DNA of 64,000 nucleotides from Rhynchopus sp. YZ270_cl-10 (GCA_964035575.1 OZ037890.1:620001-684000), one strand, 5' to 3'. Positions 42,607 to 53,780 are shown, counted from the first letter of the stretch. Notes: generated by a model from the sequence alone, not told the origin. Made by a program: numbers and translations.

Positions 42607-42872
42607 ATAAATAAAGCCCAAAAATCGAAAATCGGTCATTTTTTTCGATTCCGACACACAAAAAACGACATCATTAAAACCGACCTAAATAAAGGCGACA
42701 TAATTACCGCGTGCACTGTACGCTGCCGAGTTTTTTTTTTCTCTGTGGAGACATTTTTCTAACCCAAAAAAAATGCAAAAAAAAAATGGTCTTGGAAGAA
42801 AAGCCTCTGGTACAGCGGAAATTCACACAAAAAGAAATTGGTGTTTTTTTCCCTTCTCCTCTCTCCTCCCCC

Positions 42873-43487
42873 TTTTCAACTTACCTTCCTTCACCCCCCT
42901 GTAAGGGTAACCGTAGGTGAAGTAAGGTATAGTATTGAAATCGATGTGGGGGGGGAGTAAAGGGTCAATTTTACAAAACCAGATTTTGAGGAAAATTTTA
43001 GCTGAAAATGGGCCCCACGTATAAGCAACCGGGCTCATATTTCTCAAAATTTAAGTAGTCAAAAAATTGTCCAATTTTCGAGATTGACCCCACCACTGCA
43101 CGGGCGGAGCCCAAAAATGCAAATAAGGACCCTTTTTCAACTTACCTTCCTTCACCCCCCTGTAAGGGTAACCGTAGGTGAAGTAAGGTATAGTATTGAA
43201 ATCGATGTGGGGGGGGAGTAAAGGGTCAATTTTACAAAACCAGATTTTGAGGAAAATTTTAGCTGAAAATGGGCCCCACGTATAAGCAACCGGGCTCATA
43301 TTTCTCAAAATTTAAGTAGTCAAAAAATTGTCCAATTTTCGAGATTGACCCCACCACTGCACGGGCGGAGCCCAAAAATGCAAATAAGGACCCTTTTTAA
43401 TTTGTTCTCTTGAAATGTATAATTTCATGTTTTCGCGAAAAAAATTACAACTGATCCCTACAAGGGTTGAAGGAAGGTGGTTGAAAA
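42873..43487 (+). mobile_element. MITE M1, copy A, with internal 261-bp tandem duplication
   Basis: Left end TTTTCAACTTACCTTCCTTC and right end GAAGGAAGGTGGTTGAAAA are inverted over about 32 bp. A 261-bp unit occurs twice in tandem, almost unchanged. Copy B (60854-61205, opposite orientation) has the unit once. Confidence 0.75.
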
Positions 43488-43505
43488 CAACAGTAACAAG
43501 AAGGA

Positions 43506-43941
43506 CAAGTAATTGCTAAGGAAAAACGGGTGTGCTGTGGAAAACTCCGCGCGATTTTCGAAACCACCGTAGCATCCTGGCGATTTGCTGGAGGTGCTGA
43601 TGCGCCTGGTGTGATCGATGTGTTGTAGTCTGTGCATTCTGTGTTCCTTCGGCACTGCTCCAACGACGACGACAATGTGGGGAGCCTGTGGACAAAAACG
43701 AGCTGGAACACGCCGAGCCTGCCGAGCCGACGTCCAACAACGCTATCGAGCAGATGGTGCTGGACGAAGAGGACAGCCCCCCTTCTTGAACGTTTCAGAT
43801 GCTGGCGTCCCAGTTGGTCTGGGAGCTTACGAAGAGCGTTAGCATACCTGCAGAAGAGCAGAATGCTGGGCGTGTTGTAGATTATTTCTACAGGATGGAG
43901 TTCCACATCACACCCGTTTTTTTTCCGATAGCAATTACTTG
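43506..43941 (+). mobile_element. MITE M2, copy A
   Basis: 436 bp with ~45-bp imperfect TIRs beginning CAAGTAATTGCTA and continuing with ACGGGTGTG. The interior is GC-balanced and has a short acidic open stretch ending ...VLDEEDSPPS before TGA, conserved in copy B. M1 and M2 are neighbours in both copies. Confidence 0.7.
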
Positions 43942-44205
43942 TTTTTTTCAAAATCCAAAATTTACATTTTTCTCCTCAAAAAATAACTCACCCACTCAGC
44001 ACTTACACACTCTTTTACACATTACCCCACCTTCTGACTAAACCCCCCCTAAGGTTTACAGACTTCAGTTTATTTTTACAACACCATTTCTTTTTCCAAA
44101 TTCGGCTTCTCATTTACGGTGTCTTTCAATATAGCAGACCTTTTTTTTGAGGTACACATTTTAAGTCAACCCCTTTTTTAAAAGGTGCACTTGTCCCCCT
44201 TTCTG
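43942..44205. other. spacer with partial R1 end
   Basis: T/C-rich; AGGTACACATTTTAAGTCAA near 44150 resembles the 3' end of R1, about 50 bases before the J-domain gene. Confidence 0.4.
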
Positions 44206-45596
44206 ATGCTCGACCACTACAACACTTTAGGCGTACCCCAGGGAGCGCCGTTCGAAGACATACGCACTGCCTATAAGCGTCTTGCCAAAGCGTACCATCC
44301 CGACCGTAACCAAGAAGGAGGTGAACTCTTCAAAGACATCACCGCAGCCTACGATATACTTTCAGATGACGACGCCCGTAGGCAGTACGACGTAGATAGA
44401 GCACCCAAGCCAACACGCAGTGACCCTGCTCCGCAAGATGAAGTGTCCGTCAATGAAAGAGCGAATGCGGATAAAGAAAAGGTATGTGGTATTTGAATGA
44501 AATTAAAAAAGCTGCGATTTTTTTAGGTGAAGCAAAAGAGAGGCTGGTTCATCTTACAAAACTTTTCTTTCTTTCTCTTGACTGAGATGCGTTTTAGCAC
44601 CGTTTCAACTATTTCTTTTCATAATAGTCGTAGGGGAGCAATTAGTGTAGACCCCATCCTCTGATAGGGTGATTGCCAAACACAAAAAAGCCTTCAAAAA
44701 CCGTTTTATTTTTTCCAAACACGTAGTGTATTAAGAAACTAGACAAAAAGAAAGCCAACGTTCAGATCTTGTATAACAGTATTTCCCCTTGATTCCTTTC
44801 ACCTTGCGCCAAACAGATTTTTACCCCTATTTGGCTGCGTTCAACGAAAAACACTGTTATATTTTTATTGTTATCAAGATCAGTTGGCGGATGATATCGT
44901 CTAGTTTTTGCACCCAACTTCTCTTCTCTCATTACCTCCCTCCTCTCCCCCCCTCCTTTCCCTCAGCTCAAACGCCGACAACCGATCTCTGGCTATATGT
45001 TTGTTGGGCGTGAGAAGGAGATGTTTGATGAGATGCTCATGAGGGATAGGGAGAAGCACAAGGCACGTGCAGCTGCCCCTGAGGGGTCGTTGCATACGTG
45101 GGCAAGGTCTATGGAGGCTGCGAGGACGGAGGAGAACGCTGCGTGCGAGGAGCGTGCGAGACAACGGGCAGAGGAGGCGGAGGCACTGCGGGAGGCAGAG
45201 CAGCGTGCGCAGGAGAGTGCACGGCGGAGGGCGGCTGCTGAGGCGGAGAGTGAGTGGCAGGATGAGCTGTTGAGGCAGCGGGACACAGAACAGCAGCAGA
45301 TCCTCCGCCAGCAGGAGGCAGAACGCCTCGCCCGACAGCAAGAAGAAGACGCACAGCAGCAGGAAGAGGCCCGCCAAGCCCAGTACATCGAAATGCTCCA
45401 CTCCGAGCACGAACGCCAGCTCGCCTCCCACCGCATGTCCGCCCAGCTCTCGGCATACATAGAGAAGCCATTGGACTCCCTCACAGACGCCTCCCTCGCA
45501 GAACTCCGCACCCTCGTCGCAAGATGGTCCGATGATATACAACGAGAATCCGACTCAAGGAAAACCCCCTTCCACCCTTCACCCCCTGCAGTTTGA
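44206..45596 (+). CDS. J-domain (DnaJ/Hsp40-like) protein, two exons
   Basis: Exon 1 is 44206-44481 (92 codons); the intron is 44482-44966 (GTATGTG...CCCTCAG); exon 2 is 44967-45596 in phase 0. The joined product is 301 aa. Residues 1-65 are a J domain: DHYNTLGVPQGAPFEDIRTA, then HPD at 31-33 and a helix ending YDILSDDDARRQYD. J domains stimulate Hsp70 ATPase. The rest is a long Glu/Gln/Arg/Ala coiled coil (~120-240) with no Gly/Phe or zinc region, so it is a class III/C J-protein whose client is unknown. Start is the first ATG; it gives the canonical J-domain N-terminus. The intron carries an old retroelement repeat. Confidence 0.85.
44525..44560 (+). repeat. R3-like module in the intron
   Basis: AGGTGAAGCAAAAGAGAGGC then TGGTTCATCTTACAAAAC; the stem is degraded. 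Confidence 0.35.
44712..44909 (+). mobile_element. old solo A-B repeat of the DIRS-like retroelement
   Basis: Diverged match to A2-B2 of the 27.6-32.0-kb element, in the same order and orientation: ACACGTAGTGT, GAAACTAGACA, TTTGGCTGCGTTCAACGAAA, GATCAGTTGGCGGATGATAT, CTAGTTTTT. It is clearly much older than the 27.6-kb copy and lies wholly inside an intron, where splicing would remove it. Confidence 0.6.
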
Positions 45597-45666
45597 AATT
45601 TTGGCCTTAAGTTACAAAAAAAGACTCAATTTAAGCTTTCATTTGAGAACCACTTCCTCATTTGAC

Positions 45667-45668
45667 AG
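45667..45668 (+). promoter_or_regulatory. predicted splice acceptor
   Basis: AACCACTTCCTCATTTGACAG, 17 bases before the ATG at 45686, only about 70 bases after the stop of the J-domain gene. Confidence 0.5.
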
Positions 45669-45685
45669 GGAAAAAAAGCAAAACA

Positions 45686-48600
45686 ATGAGTGGTCTTTCG
45701 TACCACCAGGGGATGCGTTCCCATGCACGACAACCGCAGGTTACTCAGATTACAACGTACGCTTCTCAGACTCATGTCCCTGGGTATACGCAGTCGAGGG
45801 CAGCGTTTAAGACGCCTACTAGGTTGCGTCCGGAGTTGTCTTCTTGGGGGAGGACAGCGGCATCGCCTCAGGTGATGCAGACCTCTCCCGGTGCACAGCC
45901 GCCGCCGTTCAACCCATCCGCGCCTCTCTCCACCACCACATCCAACCCTTTGTACACAACCTCCTCCCGCACGCTCAACCCTATCCTCCCCAACTCTCCC
46001 ACCGTCGAAGTCATGTCCATCACAAAGAAGGTTCCCTCCGTCGCCGACCCCATCCCCGACCCCATCTACGAAGACAACGACAACGAGAAAGGCACCTCCT
46101 GTGAGGATGGCGTCCAAGCAACCAATCCGAACATGAGTTTTATCACTATGTCTGGATCGCCGTTGTGTTTTAGTGCGGGGGCTTCGTGGACGCCGTTGAA
46201 TGGGTCTCAGGTGGTGTATGTATTGGGAGAATTGGTTCAGGTGAGGGTAAAGGAGGTGGTCACATTGCCTAGGGTGGTGGCAGATGGACAGCAAGGGGTG
46301 TCTGGTGAGGAGGAGGTCTGGCTTGACGCGAGGGTGGTAAGGCAGCGCACCCTGACGCACCTCCCTGCTGCAAGCCGGCATTCTCTTCTCCCCCCATCCC
46401 GCACCTCACGCAGTGTGGTCGACCTCTCCCACCCCCTCCCCCTCCTCCCCGATACCCCTTCGCTTTATGACGTAAGAGTCGACGCACTTCACTCTAGCCA
46501 TCCCTTTGCAAAACTCTCCGGGTCCTTCCTCAGTGGCCTTCCCCCTAGCGATCTGCGGCGTGCGGGAACCCGCTACGACGTCGGAGAAGTTTTGCTGGCA
46601 CAATTTGAGAATTTTAAAGTACTCCTCCGCCCCCCTTCCGTGGTGAACACTGATACCGAAACAGAGACAGATGAAACAGATGCAGCGGCGTTGCAGCAGA
46701 GATATCTCCAGAAGGTGTACTGCAAGGTGCTTAACGTTTCACACAACGCTGCAAAGGAAGGTGATGAATTAGAGGTAGAGTTAATGGTCGTAGCGGAAAA
46801 CAACGAGCCGCTTTCTACCTTAAAAATCGCGCCAAAATGTGTACGTCGTCCGGTCCGGCTTGCCTTAGGGGATGCAGTAGAAGCTTGGGTGGTTAAAGGT
46901 GCCTGGCGGCCTTGCACTGTTACAGGGATTACCTCGAAAGGTCATCATTGTTCAGATGGGTATTTTTATGAACGTGAATTGCTTCGCGCAAAGCGTCCTG
47001 CGCTGTCGGATGCTGTCATCACCGAGGCGTTAAAGGCTTGCACCTCTGGGGAGGAAGCTGTGCGCATCCTTGAGAACCTCCCCGAGGTGCTTTGTCTTCT
47101 TGCGCAGCCCGCTTCTGTTAGGGATCTTGCTGCTGGGCATACCGATTTTGTAGCTGCGTTTCAGGATATCCGTAAAATCGAGCCGCCGTTCTCATTGGAG
47201 CGGGTACACGAAGTGTTGAAGTTTCATTCAAGGAGTGAGGTAGCGTACGATGCCTTAGCAACAAGCCAGACGCATGATGACGACACCGATTCGGAGCACA
47301 GCAGCGAGGAGGCTGAGACGGACAATGTCTTCACCTACGCTGTATATGCTACTATCGTGATTGCCGTTCTCTGCGCCCTTGGGGTTCTTGTATGCATTGC
47401 GTTGCCTTACTGGCGTCTCGGGCAGTTTGCATCCCCGAATGACACTGAAGATATCGAGCTTGGCCTCTTTCTCGTTAAAGTACCTTATCCAGAGCTTCGC
47501 AACTTTGCGTATGGTGACTCCCAACCGCTGTTTTCACCGAAATCCTCTTTTGAAAATTGGGTTCCTTCTGGTGTGGGGCTTGCATGGGAAAGAGACAATA
47601 TGGATTCCTTTAAGGATGCAGGGATTACTTCGTTGGTGTTAAGCATTGTTGCGGTGCTCTGTGCGTTGTGGGTATCAGAGCGTTGTGTGTTTTGTCTGAG
47701 AGGAAAGAATCGGCCTGAGAGAATGCCAAATTCGCTGCCAATTTCTGTGTTTTGTTTTGGGGTGTTTGCGGTTGGGAGTGCGTTGGTGTATACTGCGATT
47801 GTTACAAAGAGTTTTGACTTTGAGGCAGACCATCCATTAGTAGGGCACGACAGCAAACCAGGTGCGTGCTGGATAGGGACATTGTGTATAGGGGTGTTTG
47901 CGGTGTTGTGGAGCATTGCGCTTTGCTTTGTGGGGATGTGGCAGGGGGCGGTGTTGTTGGCGAGGGAGAGAAACAAGCCTGTACCAACACAACCTCCACC
48001 GCACAATCCATTTGTCCTCCACGCTGCAGTGGTGTCGCAACCACAGCAGAGAGGGGAGGAGAGAGAGCACATCCCGGCCATACCCCAGACCACAGACCTC
48101 CCCCCTACCACTTCAACAGTTGCAGTCAATGAAGAGCCGAGGGTGCAGACACCACCACCGCAACCTTCTCCATCTCCTCCGTCTCCTCCATCCCAACCAA
48201 TCCAACCAACGAAGGAGCTTCCAACAGAGACACCTCCCCCTTCTGCACCCCCTGTGGTGCAACCAGAGAGTATCGTCATTCCTATCCCCGAACAGATTGT
48301 CGAGGAGCCAGAGGTAGAGGTGGAGGTGAAGGTGGAGGAAAAGGTGAAGGTGGTGCCAAAGAGGGTAGGTGGACCACCTCCGCCACGGAATATGCCTCCA
48401 GCGTTTAAGATGCCAGCTCCTCCGGCGTTTAAAATGCCGACACCTCCGGCATTTAAAATGCCTGTGGTGACGAAGCCTTCAAATCCGGTGACAGAAGGGG
48501 TGGAGAAAGAAGGGGAAAGTGTGCCCGTAGAGGCAGTAGTAGAAAGCCCAAAGCCAGCGGTGCGCAACGCAGACCCCGATAATCAGTTGCAGACGCCACC

Positions 48601-48886
48601 CTCTGTGCCTTCACCCTGCCCGCAGTCGTCGGCAGAAGGGAGTGTAGACAACGCCTCAATGACATCTTCCATGCGAAAAGGGAAACGCCCGCCACCCATC
48701 ATGCATCCAGATGCTGTGCCAGAAGGGTATGGGAAAAAAAAAAACAAAATGGAGACTGAGATTGCACTGTGGCGACACAATCGAGGCAACACTCCAACAA
48801 TTTATCAAAAAATAATGTGTTCCCATCCGCCGTTTTCTCCCCGTCTCCTTTTCTTTTTACGATTGCCAAACAAAGATGGGCATTAG
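45686..48886 (+). CDS. 1066-aa Tudor-like / tetraspan membrane protein
   Basis: The start is the first ATG after the acceptor at 45667-45668. Residues 1-~150 are Pro/Ser/Thr-rich. From ~160 to ~450 come several small beta-barrel-like modules of Tudor/SH3 style, e.g. LGELVQVRVKEVV...EVWLDARVV and LGDAVEAWVVKGAWRPCTVT. A helical segment and an acidic stretch (TDSEHSSEEAETDN) lead to four membrane helices at about 548-572, 643-668, 685-710 and 725-750. The first loop is long (~65 residues) with Trp and aromatic residues, a claudin/amastin-like topology. The C-terminal ~310 residues are disordered and Pro/Glu-rich, with PPAFKMP repeated three times and Val-Glu repeats. I do not know a protein with this architecture; a chromatin-type reader fused to a tetraspan is unexpected, so the Tudor reading needs caution. 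Confidence 0.75.
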   Translation: MSGLSYHQGMRSHARQPQVTQITTYASQTHVPGYTQSRAAFKTPTRLRPELSSWGRTAASPQVMQTSPGAQPPPFNPSAPLSTTTSNPLYTTSSRTLNPILPNSPTVEVMSITKKVPSVADPIPDPIYEDNDNEKGTSCEDGVQATNPNMSFITMSGSPLCFSAGASWTPLNGSQVVYVLGELVQVRVKEVVTLPRVVADGQQGVSGEEEVWLDARVVRQRTLTHLPAASRHSLLPPSRTSRSVVDLSHPLPLLPDTPSLYDVRVDALHSSHPFAKLSGSFLSGLPPSDLRRAGTRYDVGEVLLAQFENFKVLLRPPSVVNTDTETETDETDAAALQQRYLQKVYCKVLNVSHNAAKEGDELEVELMVVAENNEPLSTLKIAPKCVRRPVRLALGDAVEAWVVKGAWRPCTVTGITSKGHHCSDGYFYERELLRAKRPALSDAVITEALKACTSGEEAVRILENLPEVLCLLAQPASVRDLAAGHTDFVAAFQDIRKIEPPFSLERVHEVLKFHSRSEVAYDALATSQTHDDDTDSEHSSEEAETDNVFTYAVYATIVIAVLCALGVLVCIALPYWRLGQFASPNDTEDIELGLFLVKVPYPELRNFAYGDSQPLFSPKSSFENWVPSGVGLAWERDNMDSFKDAGITSLVLSIVAVLCALWVSERCVFCLRGKNRPERMPNSLPISVFCFGVFAVGSALVYTAIVTKSFDFEADHPLVGHDSKPGACWIGTLCIGVFAVLWSIALCFVGMWQGAVLLARERNKPVPTQPPPHNPFVLHAAVVSQPQQRGEEREHIPAIPQTTDLPPTTSTVAVNEEPRVQTPPPQPSPSPPSPPSQPIQPTKELPTETPPPSAPPVVQPESIVIPIPEQIVEEPEVEVEVKVEEKVKVVPKRVGGPPPPRNMPPAFKMPAPPAFKMPTPPAFKMPVVTKPSNPVTEGVEKEGESVPVEAVVESPKPAVRNADPDNQLQTPPSVPSPCPQSSAEGSVDNASMTSSMRKGKRPPPIMHPDAVPEGYGKKKNKMETEIALWRHNRGNTPTIYQKIMCSHPPFSPRLLFFLRLPNKDGH

Positions 48887-49623
48887 AACAACCTCCAAAC
48901 AACCTTCTTAAAAGGTGTCCAACACTCATGTAAGACTCCCCCCGGAGGATAAATTTTTTCATAAAAAGCTGCTCTCAAGGGTTGAGGACGAATGACATCT
49001 TTTCCTTAAATTAAAGGCTTCGGCCAACATATGTTACTAATTTCCCCAACAGGAAGTCCAGACAGCCGTCGCTCTTGAAGCGGATTCTAGGGTAGGAAGA
49101 GAGAAGAAGAATGTTGCCCAAAAAATTTCAATAAAAAAAGGAACGGAGTTTGCACGCAAACACCCATGGCACCTTCACTGCACCATTTTTAAAAAGAGGT
49201 TAGTACCAAGGGTGCAACAATCCCAATCATTATTGTTTTTTTTTTCTCAACACTGTCATGAGGGAGGGCTTTGTATTTCAACTCAGATTTTTTTCCCAAG
49301 GTGAGGCACTGTGAAGCGTTTATCTTTTCCACAAAAACTTTTTTTAAAATTAGAATACTATTGTCATTAGTTCCATCCCAGTTCCCGTGCATCTTTCACA
49401 TTGTTAAATCCTACAAATAAAAAGGTGGGAAGGATCCCCTTTCAAAAAGGGTCAACACACACCCACATAAGGTGTCACAATACTGTCCTTCCCTCTTTTA
49501 TATCAAAATGATGTATCCTGTAGGCCCATTCCTTTAAACATTTTGTTAAAAAACAACGTTTTTTTTTTTTTTTTTTTTTTGGTCCGGCAGCAGCAATTGG
49601 CGTCCCATATCCTTTTCTTTTAA

Positions 49624-49660
49624 AGGTGACTGAAACACAGAGCCTGAGGTTCATCTTACC
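49624..49660 (+). repeat. R3 module, degenerate
   Basis: AGGTGACTGAAACACAGAGC then CTGAGGTTCATCTTACC. Confidence 0.45.
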
Positions 49661-50032
49661 AAACCCATTTTCTCTTCTGTCATTTTTCAACTTCCATTTT
49701 TTCCCTCCAGCTCAATGCTGTTCCAGACGCGCTTGCACCAACCAAACACCGTTTCTTTTTTTTTTTCTCCCCATTTTTTTGTGACATCCTTGAGAGAAAA
49801 TGTACACTTTGTACACAATAAGCTATAAGGCACACCCACCTTACAAGCTTTAACCTAGAGGGGGCATTTCCCCCCCCCCCCCCCCCCCCACACCCCCCTT
49901 TTTTACCCCCCACCCAAATAGAAAACCAACTCCACAATAGAGCCGTGTTATAAGAAAAAAAAAGAATATATTTTTTTTGTTCTCCTTCTCCTTCTCCTCA
50001 TGATCAAGACTGATCTGGAATGCTCTCATTAT

Positions 50033-50070
50033 GGTGGCTAAACACCGAGAGGTGGGTTCATCTCAAGCCT
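50033..50070 (+). repeat. R3 module, degenerate
   Basis: GGTGGCTAAACACCGAGAGG then GGGTTCATCTCAAGCC; upstream of an R2 module and a gene. Confidence 0.45.
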
Positions 50071-50202
50071 GTTTCTTCCCTTCTGTTCTGGACGGGGTAG
50101 TGATTGTGCACAGCATCCCCGCTGTGTGTGCATCAACGAAGTGCCCTCTATGACCTGCTTTCATGCGTTTGCATTGGCAACTTCCATTTTGTTCTTTTCT
50201 GG

Positions 50203-50272
50203 GGTTCGATAACCCGCGGAGAACCAGTGTCTGCGTCCGCCGATGAACGGTGAGGCGTTGGCACTTTCAACT
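50203..50272 (+). repeat. R2 module just upstream of a gene
   Basis: GGGGTTCGATAACCCGCGGA, CTGCGTCCGCCGATGAACGG, GGCACTTTCAACTTCCC; ends about 35 bases before the ATG at 50308. Confidence 0.6.
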
Positions 50273-50307
50273 TCCCTTTTGTTTCCCCAAATTCAATCGC
50301 ATCCCCA

Positions 50308-52957
50308 ATGTCTTCCCGACACTTCTATTCCTCTGACCTCCGAATGTCTCTAGGCAATACACGAAGCCAAAGGACAGAGGTGGTTCTGTCTGAAAAAAAG
50401 ATGATGAGTGAAAGAGGGATGCGTGGGAGGAGCCCAGGGAGGGTGAGCGCGAGGAGGTCTTCGAGCGCAAGGATGCGGACGCTGAGTGCGGAGCCGCCAC
50501 GGGACCTGCGTGAGTTGCGGCGTGAGTGTCCGAACATCCGGTGGGGTGGGAACGTGCCGATGCGCAACGACGAGGTGGGCATGATGCCCGAGCATGACTA
50601 CCGCCCTGCCGCTGCTAACGCTGGCCTCCCCGACGCCTACGTCATGGCCACCCGCGGTGGCTACACCCCCACCGCAGACCACAGCTACATCCGCAGCAGC
50701 TCCCGTGGTCGTGCCCCTACCACCCCCCGCGCATCAAGACTCAGCTCCCTCGCACCCCGCTCCCCATGGAAGGGAAGCGGCCTCTCCACACAAAGCCACT
50801 CCGGACACTCCGGGGTGTTCAGCGCACCGCGGTCTGTTGAGAGCGGTGTCTACGGCCGTCCAGGGGGTGCACGCAGTGCAAAGTCACCCTCCGCCAGTTC
50901 CCGCATCTACGCGCCGCCCGCACAGCATACCCGCAGGGCTTTCACCTCAGGGGGAACCACCACTGCAACCCGATCGGTTGTCCCCGGTTTTGGTGGGTTC
51001 AAGACCAACGCCACCCCTGTGTCCAAAGGGAGGAACAACACACAGATCCCCAGATCCGAGCGGAGCACATACAGCAGGGGTTCCCGGAGGCGCACCCCAA
51101 GCCCGCGGCCTACCGTTGCGCAGAGGAGGGAGAGGGACGATGAGCAGGAGGGGCCCTCTGTGACGGCAGGGAACCATACGGAGAAGCTGATGCGTGCGTT
51201 GGCGGGGCGGGCCGACTTTGAGAGGGAGCTGCATGAGACCTGTGTGGACCCGACGCAGCAGATTGCGCCTGACCTGGATGAGTACCTGCAGGAGGTGCAC
51301 CACCCGGTCAACTACGGTGCGACGTCGTACCTGGCGGAGGAGGCTGTGGAGGTGCCGCAGGAAGTCTCGCAGGAGGAGCCCTCGGAGGCAGGGCCGGACT
51401 ACTTCCCGCCTGTGCAGGGGGAGTACCTTGCGTACTCAGAGGCCGTGCCCAAGGGGGCAAGTGCTGACGAAGACGAACTCCCAGAGGACGACGAAGACAC
51501 CGCACCCATCTCCGCCAGACCAAACAACAGCAGCTACTACGGAGAGGAGGTGGAGGAGGAGGAGGAGGGCACCCCGCTCCACTGGGCAGCGAAGAGAGGG
51601 GAGGTGTCGATGGTGCAGGTATGAAGGGGTTGTGGTTATTATTTTTGGCGTACGCTTTTCTAAAACAAACCGAAGAGACGATGCTGGACAACTCCATCTT
51701 CCTTCAACTTTTTTTATCACTTCCATTTTTTGAAGATAACTTCAGGGCTCAGGTTCAACTTCCCTCTTTTTTTTATGATACCTTGTGGAGGTCGTGCAAA
51801 ACCCTGTTTCCGTTTTTATATTGTTCTATCTGCCCACCTCATTAAAAACCCAACCAACCGATTTAGTTGTATTTATCATTTGTCCCAACTGCAATACCCG
51901 TCACCACTTCACAGGCCCTGCTCGCAAAGGGTGCAGATGTACGCAGCATTCTCCCCAACGGGAAAACAGCCCTGGAGGTTGCATGCGAGTATGTTATCTT
52001 GTTTTTTTGCCCCACCTTTCTCTCCATCGCAACCTCCTCTACGAGACATCTTTAGACACCGATCCCTTTTGTCCATACACCACACTTAGCATTTGAATAC
52101 ACTTTATACAACAGACAAATATACATATTTTCCCACCCTACATCTTACCCCACACCCACAGCTCCCTTGAAGAAGCTGCTCTGTGTGGTGACGAAATTGA
52201 ACACCTGCGTGAGGTGATCCGCATTCTTGAGAAGTCTGTGGTAGCTGCGCAGTCTGCCCCTCAGAAGGACAACGCAGTTGCGAAAGAGGAGGAGCTGGGG
52301 GTGGGCATCTACAGGCAGATCCTTAGGACATTGCCGAGGCAGTCGTGGGACTGCATCGTTGACTTCCTCCCTGCGGGTCAGCTTCATAAGGTAAGCCAAT
52401 GCTGCAAGGGACTGCAGACTCTTGCACACCCACGTCTGCTGAAGATGGGGCAGGGTACTTTGGGGTCCGCTTCGTCTGACACAGAGGACCTCGCGATTGC
52501 GATGTTCAACCTGCAGACGTTTGGACAACGTCGCTTGGCGGACACAGTGTCAACCGAACAGATCCCTGCGCCAGGTGCACTGCGGGTCTTCCAATGCCTT
52601 TGTATTCTGCTTGGGAACCAATGGGTGGAGTTGCGTGATGTGTGGTCCGTATCACGCTACCTTCTTAACAGCGGAAACTCGCTGGTATCCCTAGCGGAGC
52701 TTGCGAGAGACCCAGCATGTCTGACGTGGGAGCAGTCGACGTGGATAATATCGGTTTTCTCGGAGCACGCAAACGACATGGCAACGGCGTGCGATGAGCT
52801 GCTCGGTGCGGTGATGACCCTCATTGTCTCGCTCATGATCTGCCACAGAAACCATGTCTCCCAACTCCCTCTCCTCAACCTTCCCGACGGCTACCTCGCG
52901 CCAGCAAGACGTCCCAACAACGCCCTGAATTCTGTCACCACACTCAAAACAATTTGA
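50308..52957 (+). CDS. ankyrin-repeat, F-box-like protein, three exons
   Basis: Exons 50308-51618, 51915-51988 and 52162-52957; introns are GTATGAA...TTCACAG and GTATGTT...CCCACAG. Predicted product 726 aa. Residues 1-~420 are disordered and Ser/Arg/Pro-rich with acidic patches. The ankyrin region is built across the splice joins: GTPLHWAAKRGEVSMVQ (421-437), then ALLAKGADVRSILPNGKTAL in exon 2 and EVACD at the second join, which confirms both introns. After a helical linker, LPRQSWDCIVDFLPAGQLHK with VSQCCKGLQTLA (~519-552) looks like an F-box. A Leu/Trp-rich helical domain completes the protein. F-box plus ankyrin would suit a substrate adaptor of an SCF ubiquitin ligase, but the F-box call is by pattern only. 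Confidence 0.75.
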
Positions 52958-53230
52958 GATTGCCCTTTCTTAGATTTTGTAGAATTGTAAATAGGAGGGA
53001 AAGGGAGAAGTGAACCAGTTGTTTTTCATGTTACAAGTTGTTGTTGTTTTTTTTTTGTTTGTTATTTGTACAGATGTGTTCTTCTTTGAGTATTAAGATG
53101 TGTGTTCATCTTTTTAGTTTTCTCTATGTGCGTTTCAAAGGGAGGAGGGAAATGAAAGGTTGTGTTTGAAAGATGTATTGTACTCGTCTCCCAGCGAGGT
53201 TCAAAAAAGTCGTCTTTCAAAGGGGAAAAA

Positions 53231-53275
53231 AAGATAGTGCAGAACTGTCTGTGGCAGTTACACTAAACCAACCAG
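53231..53275 (+). repeat. R4 module
   Basis: AGATAGTGCAGAACTGTCTG then GTTACACTAAACCAACCAG. A relative at about 15150-15190 has GGTGGCTACACTAAAACAAC. Confidence 0.45.
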
Positions 53276-53724
53276 AATTATTATAAAAAAAAATGTGAAT
53301 AAAAATAGCGTTCTTTCTAAATGCATCTGGGAGAAGTGTTTTGTTTCAAAAAAGAAACCCCCATAGCTGGCGTTTTTTTTATCCTGGATACTGTGTGGCA
53401 CTTTCAGGTTTGGCTGAATACACTATGCTAAAACACCCTGTGGTTGTGTTTTTTTTTTGTGTCGCTCGCCACATCACCTCAGCGCCCACTTTATAAGATG
53501 TGCGCATTAGGCACAGCCATCTTTCAAAATTTTCTTTTTTTTTCTTCTTCTTTCTATCGCCCCACTGTGTTTTACAATACTCCAAACTAAATTGGCGTCC
53601 GAGGTCTTAAGGTGGATTTGGGATTTTTTGAGGCAATTTGGAGACCTTTTTTTGGACTTTAAGCACAGTTGGACTGTAACCCATTCCCCCGCCCCTCCTT
53701 CCCTTTATCCCCTATTTTTAAAAT

Positions 53725-53780
53725 AAAAGATAGTGGAGTTCATCCCTCGGGTGTCTACACTAAATACAACCAAGTTTGCA
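53725..53780 (+). repeat. R4 module
   Basis: AAGATAGTGGAGTTCATCCC then GGGTGTCTACACTAAATACA. Confidence 0.45.

Larger units (their letters stand above)
48887..50202. other. intergenic, repeat modules
   Basis: No gene. Partial R1 (49248-49293), R3 (49624-49660; 50033-50070), ~22-base poly-T (49560) and poly-C (49869) runs. Confidence 0.5.

Noticed and set aside
43445-43951. 168-codon antisense frame and its partner at 60433-60825
   Set aside because: Both lie in MITE M2 and several overlapping frames are open on both strands; none has protein-like features.
47485-48567. 360-codon antisense frame under the tetraspan gene
   Set aside because: The + strand frame is far longer, with helices and acceptor; the antisense frame mirrors its repeats.
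15787-50272. R2 modules as tRNA genes
   Set aside because: Only a B-box-like GGTTCGA is present; no cloverleaf or A box can be drawn.
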